Assembly (NCBI GenBank): GCA_023441905.1
Contig: JAEZNC010000060.1
Span: forward strand, 1 to 9,360
Source: Bacillota bacterium
GTDB taxonomy: Bacteria > Bacillota > Clostridia > Christensenellales > SZUA-584
Length of the DNA: 9,360 bases
Reading direction: 5' to 3'
Of this stretch, positions 1 to 5,362 are shown one piece after another (within the stretch, counting starts at the first letter, position 1; every line of letters begins with the position of its first letter). Under the pieces are notes generated by a model, which saw only the letters and a list, made by a program, of their open reading frames with translations, had not been told where the DNA came from and made no database searches. The translations under genes and the position numbers were made by a program.

Positions 1-4
1 GCTT

Positions 5-12
5 AGGAGGGG
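5..12 (+). promoter_or_regulatory. Shine-Dalgarno of spoVG
   Basis: AGGAGGGG lies 7 nt before the ATG at 20, a near-perfect anti-16S match. It supports this start and implies strong translation. The promoter lies outside the window. Confidence 0.85.
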
Positions 13-19
13 TTGCTTT

Positions 20-304
20 ATGGAGATCACGGACATTCGTATCAGGCGGATCGACACCATGGGGAAACTGAAGGCAGTCGTGTCTGTGACTTTCGATGAC
101 ATGTTTGCCATACACGACATGAAGATCATTGAAGGGCAGAATGGATATTTTATTGCGATGCCATCACGGAGAACACCAAACGGCGAGTATAAAGACATCG
201 CCCATCCGATCAATTCGGCAGCACGATCGCTGATTCAGACAGCCATACTGGAGAAGTTTGAAAGCTTGCCTGAAGACGAAGGCTATGCCTCGTTTCAGGT
301 TTAG
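20..304 (+). CDS. spoVG: Septation regulator SpoVG
   Basis: This is a complete 94-residue SpoVG, close to the usual family length. The family core is clear: ITDIRIRR at the N-terminus, LKAVVSVTFDD around residues 18-28, and the signature IAMPSRRTPNGEYKDIAHPI around 45-64. SpoVG is a small cytoplasmic nucleic-acid-binding protein. It was named for its effect on asymmetric septation during sporulation in Bacillus, and in other Gram-positives it acts as a global regulator binding DNA or RNA. It also occurs in non-sporulating Bacillota, so it does not prove sporulation. The start has a strong ribosome binding site and a terminator follows directly, so it is the last gene of its transcript. The next gene on this strand is sodC, about 2.4 kb away. 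Confidence 0.96.
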   Translation: MEITDIRIRRIDTMGKLKAVVSVTFDDMFAIHDMKIIEGQNGYFIAMPSRRTPNGEYKDIAHPINSAARSLIQTAILEKFESLPEDEGYASFQV

Positions 305-314
305 CAGCGAAGAG

Positions 315-345
315 AAATCCCGTCATTATGGCGGGATTTTGTTGT
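315..345 (+). terminator. Rho-independent terminator of spoVG
   Basis: AAATCCCG (315-322) pairs perfectly with CGGGATTT (332-339), extended by T323-G331 and C324-G330 around the loop ATTAT. The stem is followed by TTGTTGTTT. It starts 10 nt after the spoVG stop codon. Confidence 0.85.
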
Positions 346-592
346 TTATAAGATAAAATCTGAATCTAAACCGCGACGTTCAAAGATACATTATCTACGG
401 GTAATGTGCCCTATCGCCAAAAAACCGACTCTATGTCAGATGAATATCATGCAACTGAAACGCGTTCTTATTGAAGAGAAGGCGGCTCAAAGTACCGAAT
501 GAGGTGTTAGATAACGGCTGTCAATACAAACATCCCGTCTGTCACCTTTCAGTAACAGCATGTGGATATTGACTGAGGCCGCTTATTGTCGA
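346..592. other. Intergenic stretch without a convincing gene
   Basis: No reading frame here has both a ribosome binding site and recognisable protein character. The longest ATG frame (404-502, 32 codons) has no Shine-Dalgarno and resembles nothing I know. A loose inverted repeat is present: GTCAATA (520-526) with TATTGAC (567-573), plus an inner ACAT/ATGT pair. It has no T-tract and its role is unknown. Confidence 0.5.
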
Positions 593-621
593 TTGACACA
601 AAAAAGCAGACACATGATAAC
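593..621 (+). promoter_or_regulatory. Sigma-A-like promoter for a putative small RNA
   Basis: A perfect -35 TTGACA (593-598) and a -10 GATAAC (616-621, 4 of 6 matches) are separated by 17 nt. Transcription would start near 628, just before the block of inverted repeats. The spacer contains the left arm of the hairpin at 603-630, so a fold on the opposite transcript and this promoter share the same DNA. No reading frame follows, which fits a non-coding transcript. Confidence 0.5.
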
Positions 622-630
622 ATCTGCTTT
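597..630 (-). terminator. Hairpin with T-tract on the minus strand (left copy)
   Basis: AAAGCAGA (603-610) pairs with TCTGCTTT (623-630), an 8-bp stem. Read on the minus strand it ends in TCTGC followed by six T, a good intrinsic terminator. It could be a backup terminator for the PIN/TRAM transcript or the end of a minus-strand small RNA. On the plus strand there is no T-tract after it. Confidence 0.5.
601..618. repeat. Direct repeat copy 1 (18 nt)
   Basis: The 18-mer AAAAAGCAGACACATGAT occurs here and again, identically, at 803-820, an offset of 202 nt. Each copy is the left arm and loop of a hairpin ending in TCTGCTTT. Confidence 0.9.
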
Positions 631-802
631 CAGAGTGTCGATAAACCTCTTGTAACGGGCCCTCTGACTACCCCTGTCGGGGTGGACTGGGTGCTGTCAG
701 CGATAGGTGACCGGGGGATATAAAATGGTTTGAGAACGTCCATTCCCTCCGGCATTTCATGCCATCCTCATTGAAAGGAGGCTTTACAGGTTTAATTAAT
801 AT

Positions 803-820
803 AAAAAGCAGACACATGAT
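803..820. repeat. Direct repeat copy 2 (18 nt)
   Basis: This is the second exact copy of AAAAAGCAGACACATGAT, first seen at 601-618. The pair brackets the putative structured RNA. Confidence 0.9.
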
Positions 821-835
821 GATGTCTGCTTTATT
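803..835 (-). terminator. Terminator of the PIN/TRAM gene, possibly bidirectional
   Basis: AAAGCAGACA (805-814) pairs perfectly with TGTCTGCTTT (823-832), a 10-bp stem with an 8-nt loop. On the minus strand it ends in TGCTTTTTAT and lies 34 nt after the PIN/TRAM stop. On the plus strand it is followed by TTTATT, weaker but usable, so it may also end the putative RNA. Confidence 0.75.
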
Positions 836-865
836 CGTACAGCCCTCAATAGCGGGGAATAGGTG

Positions 866-1957
866 TTATTTGAGCCTTGCGAATATCATGCGGCCCGCCG
901 CCGTCTGAATCACACTCGTGACAATCACGGCTGACGGCTTATTGATTTCCCTAATGCCGTCTTCCACCACAATCATCGTCCCGTCATCGAGGTAAGCGAT
1001 ACCCTGGCCGGGTTCCTTGCCGTCCTTGACCACGGTCACCTTCATTTCTTCGCCGGGCAGCACAACGGGCTTCACCGCGTTGCTGAGCTCGTTGATATTG
1101 AGCACCGGAACATTTTTTACTGCGGCGACTTTGTTGAGATTATAGTCATTCGTGACCACGATGCCGTCCATTTTCTTCGCGAGGCTTAAAAGCTTCGAGT
1201 CGGCGTCGCCGGCTTCTTCCATATCGCCGTGTACAATTTTAACGGGCATATTAAGCTCGGTCTGTATGCGCTTTAACACGTCGAGGCCTCTGCGTCCGCG
1301 GTTTCTTTTCAGATCATCCGATGAATCGGCGATATGCCGGAGCTCATCGAGTATAAATTCGGGAATCACAAGAGCGCCCTCAATAATGCCCGTGTTGCAG
1401 ATATCAAAGATTCTGCCGTCAATGATGACGCTGGTATCAAGCAGCTTGGGCCGTGCCAGAGAATCGTCCTTTTGCTCCTTATCTTCACGGTGACGACGGA
1501 AAAAGCCGCCGGTCAGATCGGGACGGTGGCGTACCAGTATGGATATACCGAGATAAACGCAGACGATGGTGATAATCACATTGATGATGCCCGCAATCCA
1601 CGGGATCATAATGATGCTCGAAATCAGGTCGGATAAAAAGAAAGAAACGATGAGCCCGAGCAGCAGACCCGCGACAGCCGGCAGGATTACCTGCGCAGGC
1701 AGCTTTGAAAGGCGTTTGTCGGCCTGCCCTGCCGCATTAAAAATGGCATCCACGATGGGCTTGGAAAGCGCTAAAAAGATGAGGCCCGAAACAACACCCG
1801 AAAGTATGAATATCATCAAGCTGACCCAATCAAGCAGCATCGCATACGCATTGACGCCGTTAAGCTTGCTGAGCACTTCAAAAACAAGAACGACGATACC
1901 CGGCCCTATAAATAAACCAATTAATATAATAAAAAAGCGTGCAACATTTTTAGCCAT
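866..1957 (-). CDS. PIN/TRAM-domain integral membrane protein (YacL family)
   Basis: The protein has 363 residues, matching Bacillus YacL in length and layout. The N-terminal third is hydrophobic, with about four membrane segments (roughly 7-29, 43-65, 88-109, 116-142). A charged linker (150-170) leads to a PIN nuclease-like domain. Its acidic residues are visible in LLDTSVIIDGRI (D174, D180), in E200 and E205, in DADSKLL (D251, D253) and in TNDYNLNK (D271). A TRAM nucleic-acid-binding domain follows from about 298 to 363. PIN domains are metal-dependent ribonucleases, but the substrate of this membrane-tethered family is not established. The ATG at 1957 has GAGGTG six nt upstream. The gene follows carD on the same strand, has its own promoter, and ends at a hairpin. 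In Bacillus yacL is followed by ispD, which is absent here. Confidence 0.93.
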   Translation of the reverse strand: MAKNVARFFIILIGLFIGPGIVVLVFEVLSKLNGVNAYAMLLDWVSLMIFILSGVVSGLIFLALSKPIVDAIFNAAGQADKRLSKLPAQVILPAVAGLLLGLIVSFFLSDLISSIIMIPWIAGIINVIITIVCVYLGISILVRHRPDLTGGFFRRHREDKEQKDDSLARPKLLDTSVIIDGRIFDICNTGIIEGALVIPEFILDELRHIADSSDDLKRNRGRRGLDVLKRIQTELNMPVKIVHGDMEEAGDADSKLLSLAKKMDGIVVTNDYNLNKVAAVKNVPVLNINELSNAVKPVVLPGEEMKVTVVKDGKEPGQGIAYLDDGTMIVVEDGIREINKPSAVIVTSVIQTAAGRMIFARLK

Positions 1958-2011
1958 CTATTCACCTCGTTCAAAATGCGGATACAATTTGTGCAAAAAA
2001 GATTGTGGCTC

Positions 2012-2040
2012 ATTATATCACAAAGAAAATAAGGTTTCAT
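2012..2040 (-). promoter_or_regulatory. Sigma-A promoter of the PIN/TRAM gene
   Basis: Read on the minus strand, the -35 is ATGAAA (2035-2040), the spacer is 17 nt, and the -10 is a perfect TATAAT (2012-2017) preceded by an extended TGA. The predicted start is near 2005, giving a leader of about 48 nt. Confidence 0.75.
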
Positions 2041-2049
2041 CGTAATCGC

Positions 2050-2077
2050 CAAAAAAGCTCAAAATGTTTACATTTTA
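2050..2077 (-). terminator. Weak hairpin and T-tract after carD
   Basis: AAAATG/CATTTT (2061-2076) forms a short AT-rich stem overlapping the carD stop codon. It is followed on the minus strand by GAGC and a run of six T. The stem is weak, so some read-through into the PIN/TRAM gene is likely. Confidence 0.3.
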
Positions 2078-2551
2078 CAGGACTTGAGTGATGATCCTTC
2101 TGACTTCCTCGTCTTTTTTGTTGCTTGCGAGCGCAAGTTCGGAAACGAGAATCTGCATGGAGGTACCGAGCATTTTCTTCTCGCTGGACGACAGATTTTT
2201 TTGGGTTTCTCGCTTTAAGAGGCTTTTAATAACCGATGCAATCTCATAAACATTGCCCGATTTCATCTTTTCAAGATTCTCACGGTTACGTCTGTTCCAA
2301 TTTGCGGATTCCTCAATGTCATCGTCCGTTTTGAACGATTCAATGATGTGACGGCACTCGTCTGTGGTAATGATATTTCTAAGGCCCGCTTTCTCGGCGT
2401 TTTCCACCGGTACGTGAACCTTGATATCGCCATCTGAAAATCTTAACACATAATAACGCTTTTTTTGCTCCAAAAAATCGCGTTCTTCAATCGCTTCGAT
2501 GTACCCCGCGCCATGCAACGGATATGATATTTTATCGCCCTTATTAAACAT
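2075..2551 (-). CDS. carD: CarD/CdnL-family RNA polymerase-binding regulator
   Basis: The protein has 158 residues from the chosen start. The N-terminal CarD/TRCF-like domain (about 1-55) opens with FNKGDKISYPLHGAGYIEAIE, the family hallmark, and contacts the RNA polymerase beta subunit. The helical C-terminal domain (about 60-158) carries W85 in NWNRRNREN, a position matching the tryptophan that wedges into promoter DNA near the -10 in mycobacterial CarD. The later SSSEKKMLGTSMQILVSELA helix is also typical. The family stabilises open promoter complexes, mainly at rRNA and housekeeping promoters. An ATG six codons upstream (2569) is open, but it has no ribosome binding site and sits on the predicted transcription start. 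The ATG at 2551 has AGGTG six nt upstream and gives the usual family N-terminus. The gene is divergent from sodC. Confidence 0.93.
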   Translation of the reverse strand: MFNKGDKISYPLHGAGYIEAIEERDFLEQKKRYYVLRFSDGDIKVHVPVENAEKAGLRNIITTDECRHIIESFKTDDDIEESANWNRRNRENLEKMKSGNVYEIASVIKSLLKRETQKNLSSSEKKMLGTSMQILVSELALASNKKDEEVRRIITQVL

Positions 2552-2557
2552 TAGATA

Positions 2558-2562
2558 CACCT
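2558..2562 (-). promoter_or_regulatory. Shine-Dalgarno deciding the carD start
   Basis: AGGTG on the minus strand, six nt before the ATG at 2551, selects this start over the upstream ATG at 2569, which is preceded by AT-rich sequence without any Shine-Dalgarno. Confidence 0.7.
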
Positions 2563-2575
2563 GCCTCATATAAAT

Positions 2576-2604
2576 ATGATATAGCAGGAGGGGGGCTTTG
2601 TCAA
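2576..2604 (-). promoter_or_regulatory. Strong sigma-A promoter of carD
   Basis: On the minus strand the -35 is a perfect TTGACA (2599-2604), the spacer exactly 17 nt with a CCCCCC tract, and the -10 TATCAT (2576-2581, 5 of 6). Transcription should begin near 2569, giving a leader of about 18 nt. Confidence 0.85.
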
Positions 2605-2702
2605 ATGCCCGTCAGCATTAGCAGTAAAGGATGCACATAAAAAGCCTTTGAGAATAATCTATAAAAAGAGCGGTTTTATACGCATTTTGGAGGGATACAG
2701 GC

Positions 2703-3146
2703 ATGAAGGAAAAGCAAAGATGCCGGGCAATGGCGGTGATAAAAGGCAGCAGCGCCGTGCCGCAGCTTTCGGGCGTGGTTTGGCTGACGGATTCACCCGC
2801 AGGTGTGCGCGTGGAAGCGCGCATCAAAGGCCTGCCGCCTAACGAGACGGGCTTTTACGGTTTTCATCTGCACGAGCGGGGGAATTGCATGCTGCCGGAT
2901 TTCATGGGCGCAAAGGGGCATTACAATCCGTCGGGAGCGCCGCATCCGCAGCACGCGGGAGATTTTCCGGTGCTGATGGCGACGAGCGCGAACGACGCCT
3001 GGCTGTCGTTTGTCACCACGCGCTTTTCGGTCTGCGATGTGATCGGGCGTTCGATTGTGATACACGCGCAGCGGGATGACTATACCTCACAGCCCGCGGG
3101 AGATGCGGGTGCGCGGATAGGCTGCGGCATCATACAGGCGATATAG
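2703..3146 (+). CDS. sodC: Cu/Zn superoxide dismutase family protein
   Basis: The protein has 147 residues, the length of a mature Cu/Zn SOD, and would convert superoxide to oxygen and peroxide. All metal ligands are present by motif. Copper: H55 and H57 in GFHLHERG, bridging H73 in GHYNP, and H121 in IVIHAQ. Zinc: H73, H81, H84 and D87 in HPQHAGD. The structural disulfide pair C62/C141 and the active-site arginine R138 in GARIGCG are also present. The zinc loop is short, with H81 and H84 only three apart. Most bacterial SodC are exported, but the N-terminus here (MKEKQRCRAMAVIKG) has no hydrophobic signal, so a cytoplasmic location is inferred. The ATG at 2703 has GGAGGG about 8 nt upstream. 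An internal ATG at residue 10 has no Shine-Dalgarno. I found no convincing promoter. It is divergent from carD. Confidence 0.92.
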   Translation: MKEKQRCRAMAVIKGSSAVPQLSGVVWLTDSPAGVRVEARIKGLPPNETGFYGFHLHERGNCMLPDFMGAKGHYNPSGAPHPQHAGDFPVLMATSANDAWLSFVTTRFSVCDVIGRSIVIHAQRDDYTSQPAGDAGARIGCGIIQAI

Positions 3147-3565
3147 TATAAAATTCAACGACGCGCGGATGCTTGATATGTGCATTTGACACATAGACAA
3201 GCCGCTGTCAGAGAAGTTATATATGATAAGGAAACATATTTTGTTTTGGTCACTCATTGTGCCATTGCAGGTAATCTCCTGATGCCAGCCCATTGCGCAT
3301 GGAGGGCAGTTACGACAGCTTTCTTTTTATTGTGGTGCGTTTGTGCGTGATGATGAAGATGCTCATCTTGGCCAACCGACCGCTACGCGATGCGATCGGG
3401 GAAGGTTCACCACGGCTGACATAGGTTTTGATAATGACGATACCGATACCGCATGCTGATTTTCGGGCAACTATTATCGGCAGACCAATCGCGGGCTTCG
3501 CGGCCAGACAGAGGGATATTAGTGAATTCGAAAAAGAGTGCGGAGCCGTTATAAATGGGACAGGC

Positions 3566-3581
3566 TGTCATAGTGATGACA
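3566..3581. promoter_or_regulatory. Perfect dyad overlapping a -35 box (candidate operator)
   Basis: TGTCAT-AGTG-ATGACA is a perfect 6-bp inverted repeat with a 4-nt centre. Its right half is the -35 hexamer of the promoter at 3576-3604. ATGAC recurs at 3594-3598 and ATGACA at 3642-3647. A DNA-binding protein on the dyad would block sigma contact. No regulator is identified. Confidence 0.4.
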
Positions 3582-3604
3582 CAAATTGTTCACATGACTA
3601 TAAA
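3576..3604 (+). promoter_or_regulatory. Sigma-A promoter of the FHA-SEDS-PBP operon
   Basis: The -35 is ATGACA (5 of 6), the spacer exactly 17 nt (3582-3598), and the -10 TATAAA (5 of 6). Transcription would start near 3611 with a leader of about 54 nt. A weaker second candidate lies just downstream: TTGTAG (3609-3614), 18 nt, TATGAT (3633-3638). Confidence 0.65.
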
Positions 3605-3651
3605 AAACTTGTAGGATTAACTTTCCCGTAAATATGATACAATGACATTTA

Positions 3652-3659
3652 AGAGGTGA
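3652..3659 (+). promoter_or_regulatory. Shine-Dalgarno deciding the FHA gene start
   Basis: AGAGGTGA lies 5 nt before the ATG at 3665. An in-frame GTG at 3656 lies inside this motif and so is unlikely to be the start. Confidence 0.75.
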
Positions 3660-3664
3660 CTGAA

Positions 3665-4108
3665 ATGAACGGATTGTACGAAGCCACCGCTCTCGCACTG
3701 CGATTTTGGTTTTTAATTGTGGCGGTTATTATTGTGCTGGGTGTGACGAGCTTATCCATTAAGGAATACAGGGACAAGCGCATGGTGCTCGATGTGGCGA
3801 AAAGCAGCATCGGTTATCTTGCTGTCATCTCGGGCCCTGAGGATGTGATGGGTGAGAATGTGACACTGCTTGAGCAAAACACCATCGGCCGTTCTCGCAA
3901 TGCCGATATTATGTTTGCCGACAGAAGTGTCGAGAAGGCCCACTCTCAGATATTTATGCGTGAAGACGGTTCGGTTGTGCTGAACCAGCTTGGCCGCGGC
4001 GAGGTTACGGTAAACGGCGTACGGCTTAATGGCAGCGTGCTGCTGAAAAGCCGCGATATCGTATGCTTCGGCAACGTCGTGGCAAAAGTGTTTTTAAAGA
4101 AAGGATAG
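3665..4108 (+). CDS. Membrane-anchored FHA-domain protein
   Basis: The protein has 147 residues from the ATG at 3665. A single membrane segment (about 13-31) near the N-terminus is followed by a short basic linker (KEYRDKRM) and a C-terminal FHA domain (about 50-147). The phospho-threonine-binding signature is intact: GR at 75-76 (IGRSRNADI), S88 with H93 in DRSVEKAHSQI, and NG at 117-118 in VTVNGVRLNG. FHA domains bind phosphothreonine peptides made by Ser/Thr kinases. The gene opens an operon with a SEDS polymerase and a penicillin-binding protein. The order recalls the actinobacterial cluster in which FHA proteins, RodA and PbpA sit with a kinase and phosphatase. A role in recruiting or tuning the cell-wall synthase is inferred. 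No kinase is in this window. The next gene begins 3 nt after its stop. Confidence 0.88.
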   Translation: MNGLYEATALALRFWFLIVAVIIVLGVTSLSIKEYRDKRMVLDVAKSSIGYLAVISGPEDVMGENVTLLEQNTIGRSRNADIMFADRSVEKAHSQIFMREDGSVVLNQLGRGEVTVNGVRLNGSVLLKSRDIVCFGNVVAKVFLKKG

Positions 4109-4111
4109 CCT

Positions 4112-5362
4112 ATGATCCTGCAAAGACGGGGTGCCGGCGCGATGCTGGCGCTGACGATTTTATTCATACTGTCCGCATGTGCGCTGCTTTCGTTTCGAGA
4201 AGGCACGTTTAATATTGAATATGCCATTTTCGGGCTTGGAACATCGCTCATGGTGTTGCTGGCCTATAACCTTGCGGCCCTTATTTTCCGGCACGTGGAT
4301 CGGATTACGCTCGTCATCTGTTTTTTCCTTGCGAGTGTCGGGTTGGTGATGCTGGCGCGCCTCAACATGGAGACGGCATGGCGTCAGCTTATCTGGGTTG
4401 TGATCGGCACGGTCGTTCTTTATATCACCATTGTGATTGTCAAGCGGGCAACCGATTTCGGGCGGCTCAACTACCTAATGATGATCGGCGCGTTCGGGCT
4501 CATCGCTTTTTCGTTTTTGTTTGCCAAAACGGTGGGCGGCGCACGCAACTGGGTCAGCATTGCCGGAATATCGTTTCAGCCGAGCGAAATCGCCAAGGTG
4601 CTGTACATTATCGTATCCGCTTATTTTTTCGCAGAGCGGCGTGCGACGCTTGCGATCATTGTGTATGCGGGCTTTGCAGGCGCATGCGTGATTACGCTTG
4701 TGCTTTCGAATGACCTCGGCGCGGCGCTGCTGTTTGCGGGCACGTTTCTGATCATGTTTTTTGCGGGCACCGGCCGCACGCTGCTGACATTCGCGGGGCT
4801 TGGCGTCGCGAGCGCGGGTGCGGTGGCAAGCTATTATATGTTCCCGCACGTCAAGACGCGCGTACAGATCTGGCAGGACCCGTGGAGCTATCACAGAACC
4901 CAAGGGTATCAGATTGTTCAGGGGCTGATGGCCATCGCGGCGGGCGGCGCGTTCGGCGCGGGGCTCGGGCTCGGGTACCCCAGCGCGGTGCCCGTCAACA
5001 CGAGTGACTTTATTTTTGCAGTCATCTGTGAGGAGTTTGGCATCATATTCGGAGCGATACTGATTCTTTTATATCTTGTGTTTATTGTCCGAGGCATGAT
5101 CATCGCGATGAACGCAGGCAGCCGGTTCGACGCGCTGCTCGTGTTCGGGGCGACATGCATGCTCTCTCTTCAATCGTTCATCATCATCGGCGGTGTGATC
5201 AAGTTAATCCCGCTCACGGGCATCACGTTACCGTTTATCAGCGCGGGCGGCAGCTCCATGGTGGCGTGCCTCACGCTTGTGGGCATTATTGAAGGCGTTA
5301 ATGTGAAGAACGGCGAACGCGACGAGACAGTGATACAGAAGGCGGGAGGTGCGGTCATATGA
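4112..5362 (+). CDS. SEDS peptidoglycan glycosyltransferase (FtsW/RodA/SpoVE family)
   Basis: The 416-residue polytopic membrane protein has about ten hydrophobic segments. SEDS proteins polymerise lipid II into glycan strands, working with a partner class B PBP. Family motifs are GARNWVSIAGISFQPSEIAK (143-162), the catalytic aspartate D201 in LSNDLGAALL, the extracellular stretch QGYQIVQGLMAIAAGG (264-279), and LPFISAGGSSM (373-383). The C-terminus is short, without a long cytoplasmic tail. Sequence alone does not tell division (FtsW), elongation (RodA) or sporulation (SpoVE) roles apart. Being paired with the next gene suggests a RodA/PbpA-type pair, but this is inference. AAAGGA (4100-4105) overlaps the FHA stop. 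The gene's own TGA overlaps the next ATG (ATGA), so the two are translationally coupled, fitting equimolar production of an enzyme pair. Confidence 0.93.
   Translation: MILQRRGAGAMLALTILFILSACALLSFREGTFNIEYAIFGLGTSLMVLLAYNLAALIFRHVDRITLVICFFLASVGLVMLARLNMETAWRQLIWVVIGTVVLYITIVIVKRATDFGRLNYLMMIGAFGLIAFSFLFAKTVGGARNWVSIAGISFQPSEIAKVLYIIVSAYFFAERRATLAIIVYAGFAGACVITLVLSNDLGAALLFAGTFLIMFFAGTGRTLLTFAGLGVASAGAVASYYMFPHVKTRVQIWQDPWSYHRTQGYQIVQGLMAIAAGGAFGAGLGLGYPSAVPVNTSDFIFAVICEEFGIIFGAILILLYLVFIVRGMIIAMNAGSRFDALLVFGATCMLSLQSFIIIGGVIKLIPLTGITLPFISAGGSSMVACLTLVGIIEGVNVKNGERDETVIQKAGGAVI

Larger units (their letters stand above)
628..835 (+). ncRNA. Candidate structured RNA, about 200 nt (6S-like architecture possible)
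   Basis: By hand-folding, the segment forms a nested structure. A closing stem pairs TAAACC (640s) with GGTTTA (788-793) and TGTAA with TTACA, followed by GCC.TC with GG.GGC. An upper stem pairs GTGGAC (about 681-687) with GTCCAT (about 738-743). Above it is an apical hairpin built on CTGTC/GATAG (694-706). The 3' side of the open middle region carries a small hairpin, GGCATTTCATGCC. A closing stem, a wide bubble with a small 3' hairpin, a long apical stem and a length near 200 nt all resemble 6S RNA. I did not recognise conserved 6S sequence. The upstream promoter favours the plus strand, ending at the 805-832 hairpin. Inverted repeats fold on both strands and the flanking T-tracts are better on the minus strand, so orientation is uncertain. 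Confidence 0.4.
3147..3655. other. Intergenic region, about 510 nt, without a convincing gene
   Basis: An imperfect hairpin begins 19 nt after sodC: GCGG (3165-3168) with CCGC (3202-3205), CTTG with CAAG, and TATGTG with CACATA around loop CATTTGA. It lacks a T-tract, so it may protect the sodC mRNA 3' end rather than terminate. A reading frame open from 3275 to 3631 except for one TAG at 3422 crosses the rest, without a ribosome binding site or recognisable family. The last 90 nt hold the promoter and dyad of the cell-wall operon, listed separately. Confidence 0.5.

Noticed and set aside
404..502. 32-codon plus-strand frame in the spoVG downstream gap
   Set aside because: No Shine-Dalgarno, no recognisable family and a length expected by chance.
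340..835. Known riboswitch upstream of a gene
   Set aside because: The structured segment is not followed by a co-directional gene. The next gene is on the opposite strand, and I recognised no aptamer core of the common metabolite riboswitches.
2552..2569. Longer CarD N-terminus starting at the upstream ATG
   Set aside because: That ATG sits at the predicted transcription start and has no Shine-Dalgarno. The internal ATG gives the conserved family start.
2618..2827. 69-codon minus-strand frame across the sodC start
   Set aside because: It overlaps the sodC ribosome binding site and N-terminus antisense. The carD promoter lies just beyond it, and it has no protein character.
3087..3293. 68-codon minus-strand frame overlapping the end of sodC
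   Set aside because: No promoter or ribosome binding site, it overlaps a firm gene, and there is no family resemblance.
3656..3664. GTG start for the FHA gene, three codons upstream
   Set aside because: The GTG is part of the AGAGGTGA Shine-Dalgarno that serves the ATG at 3665.
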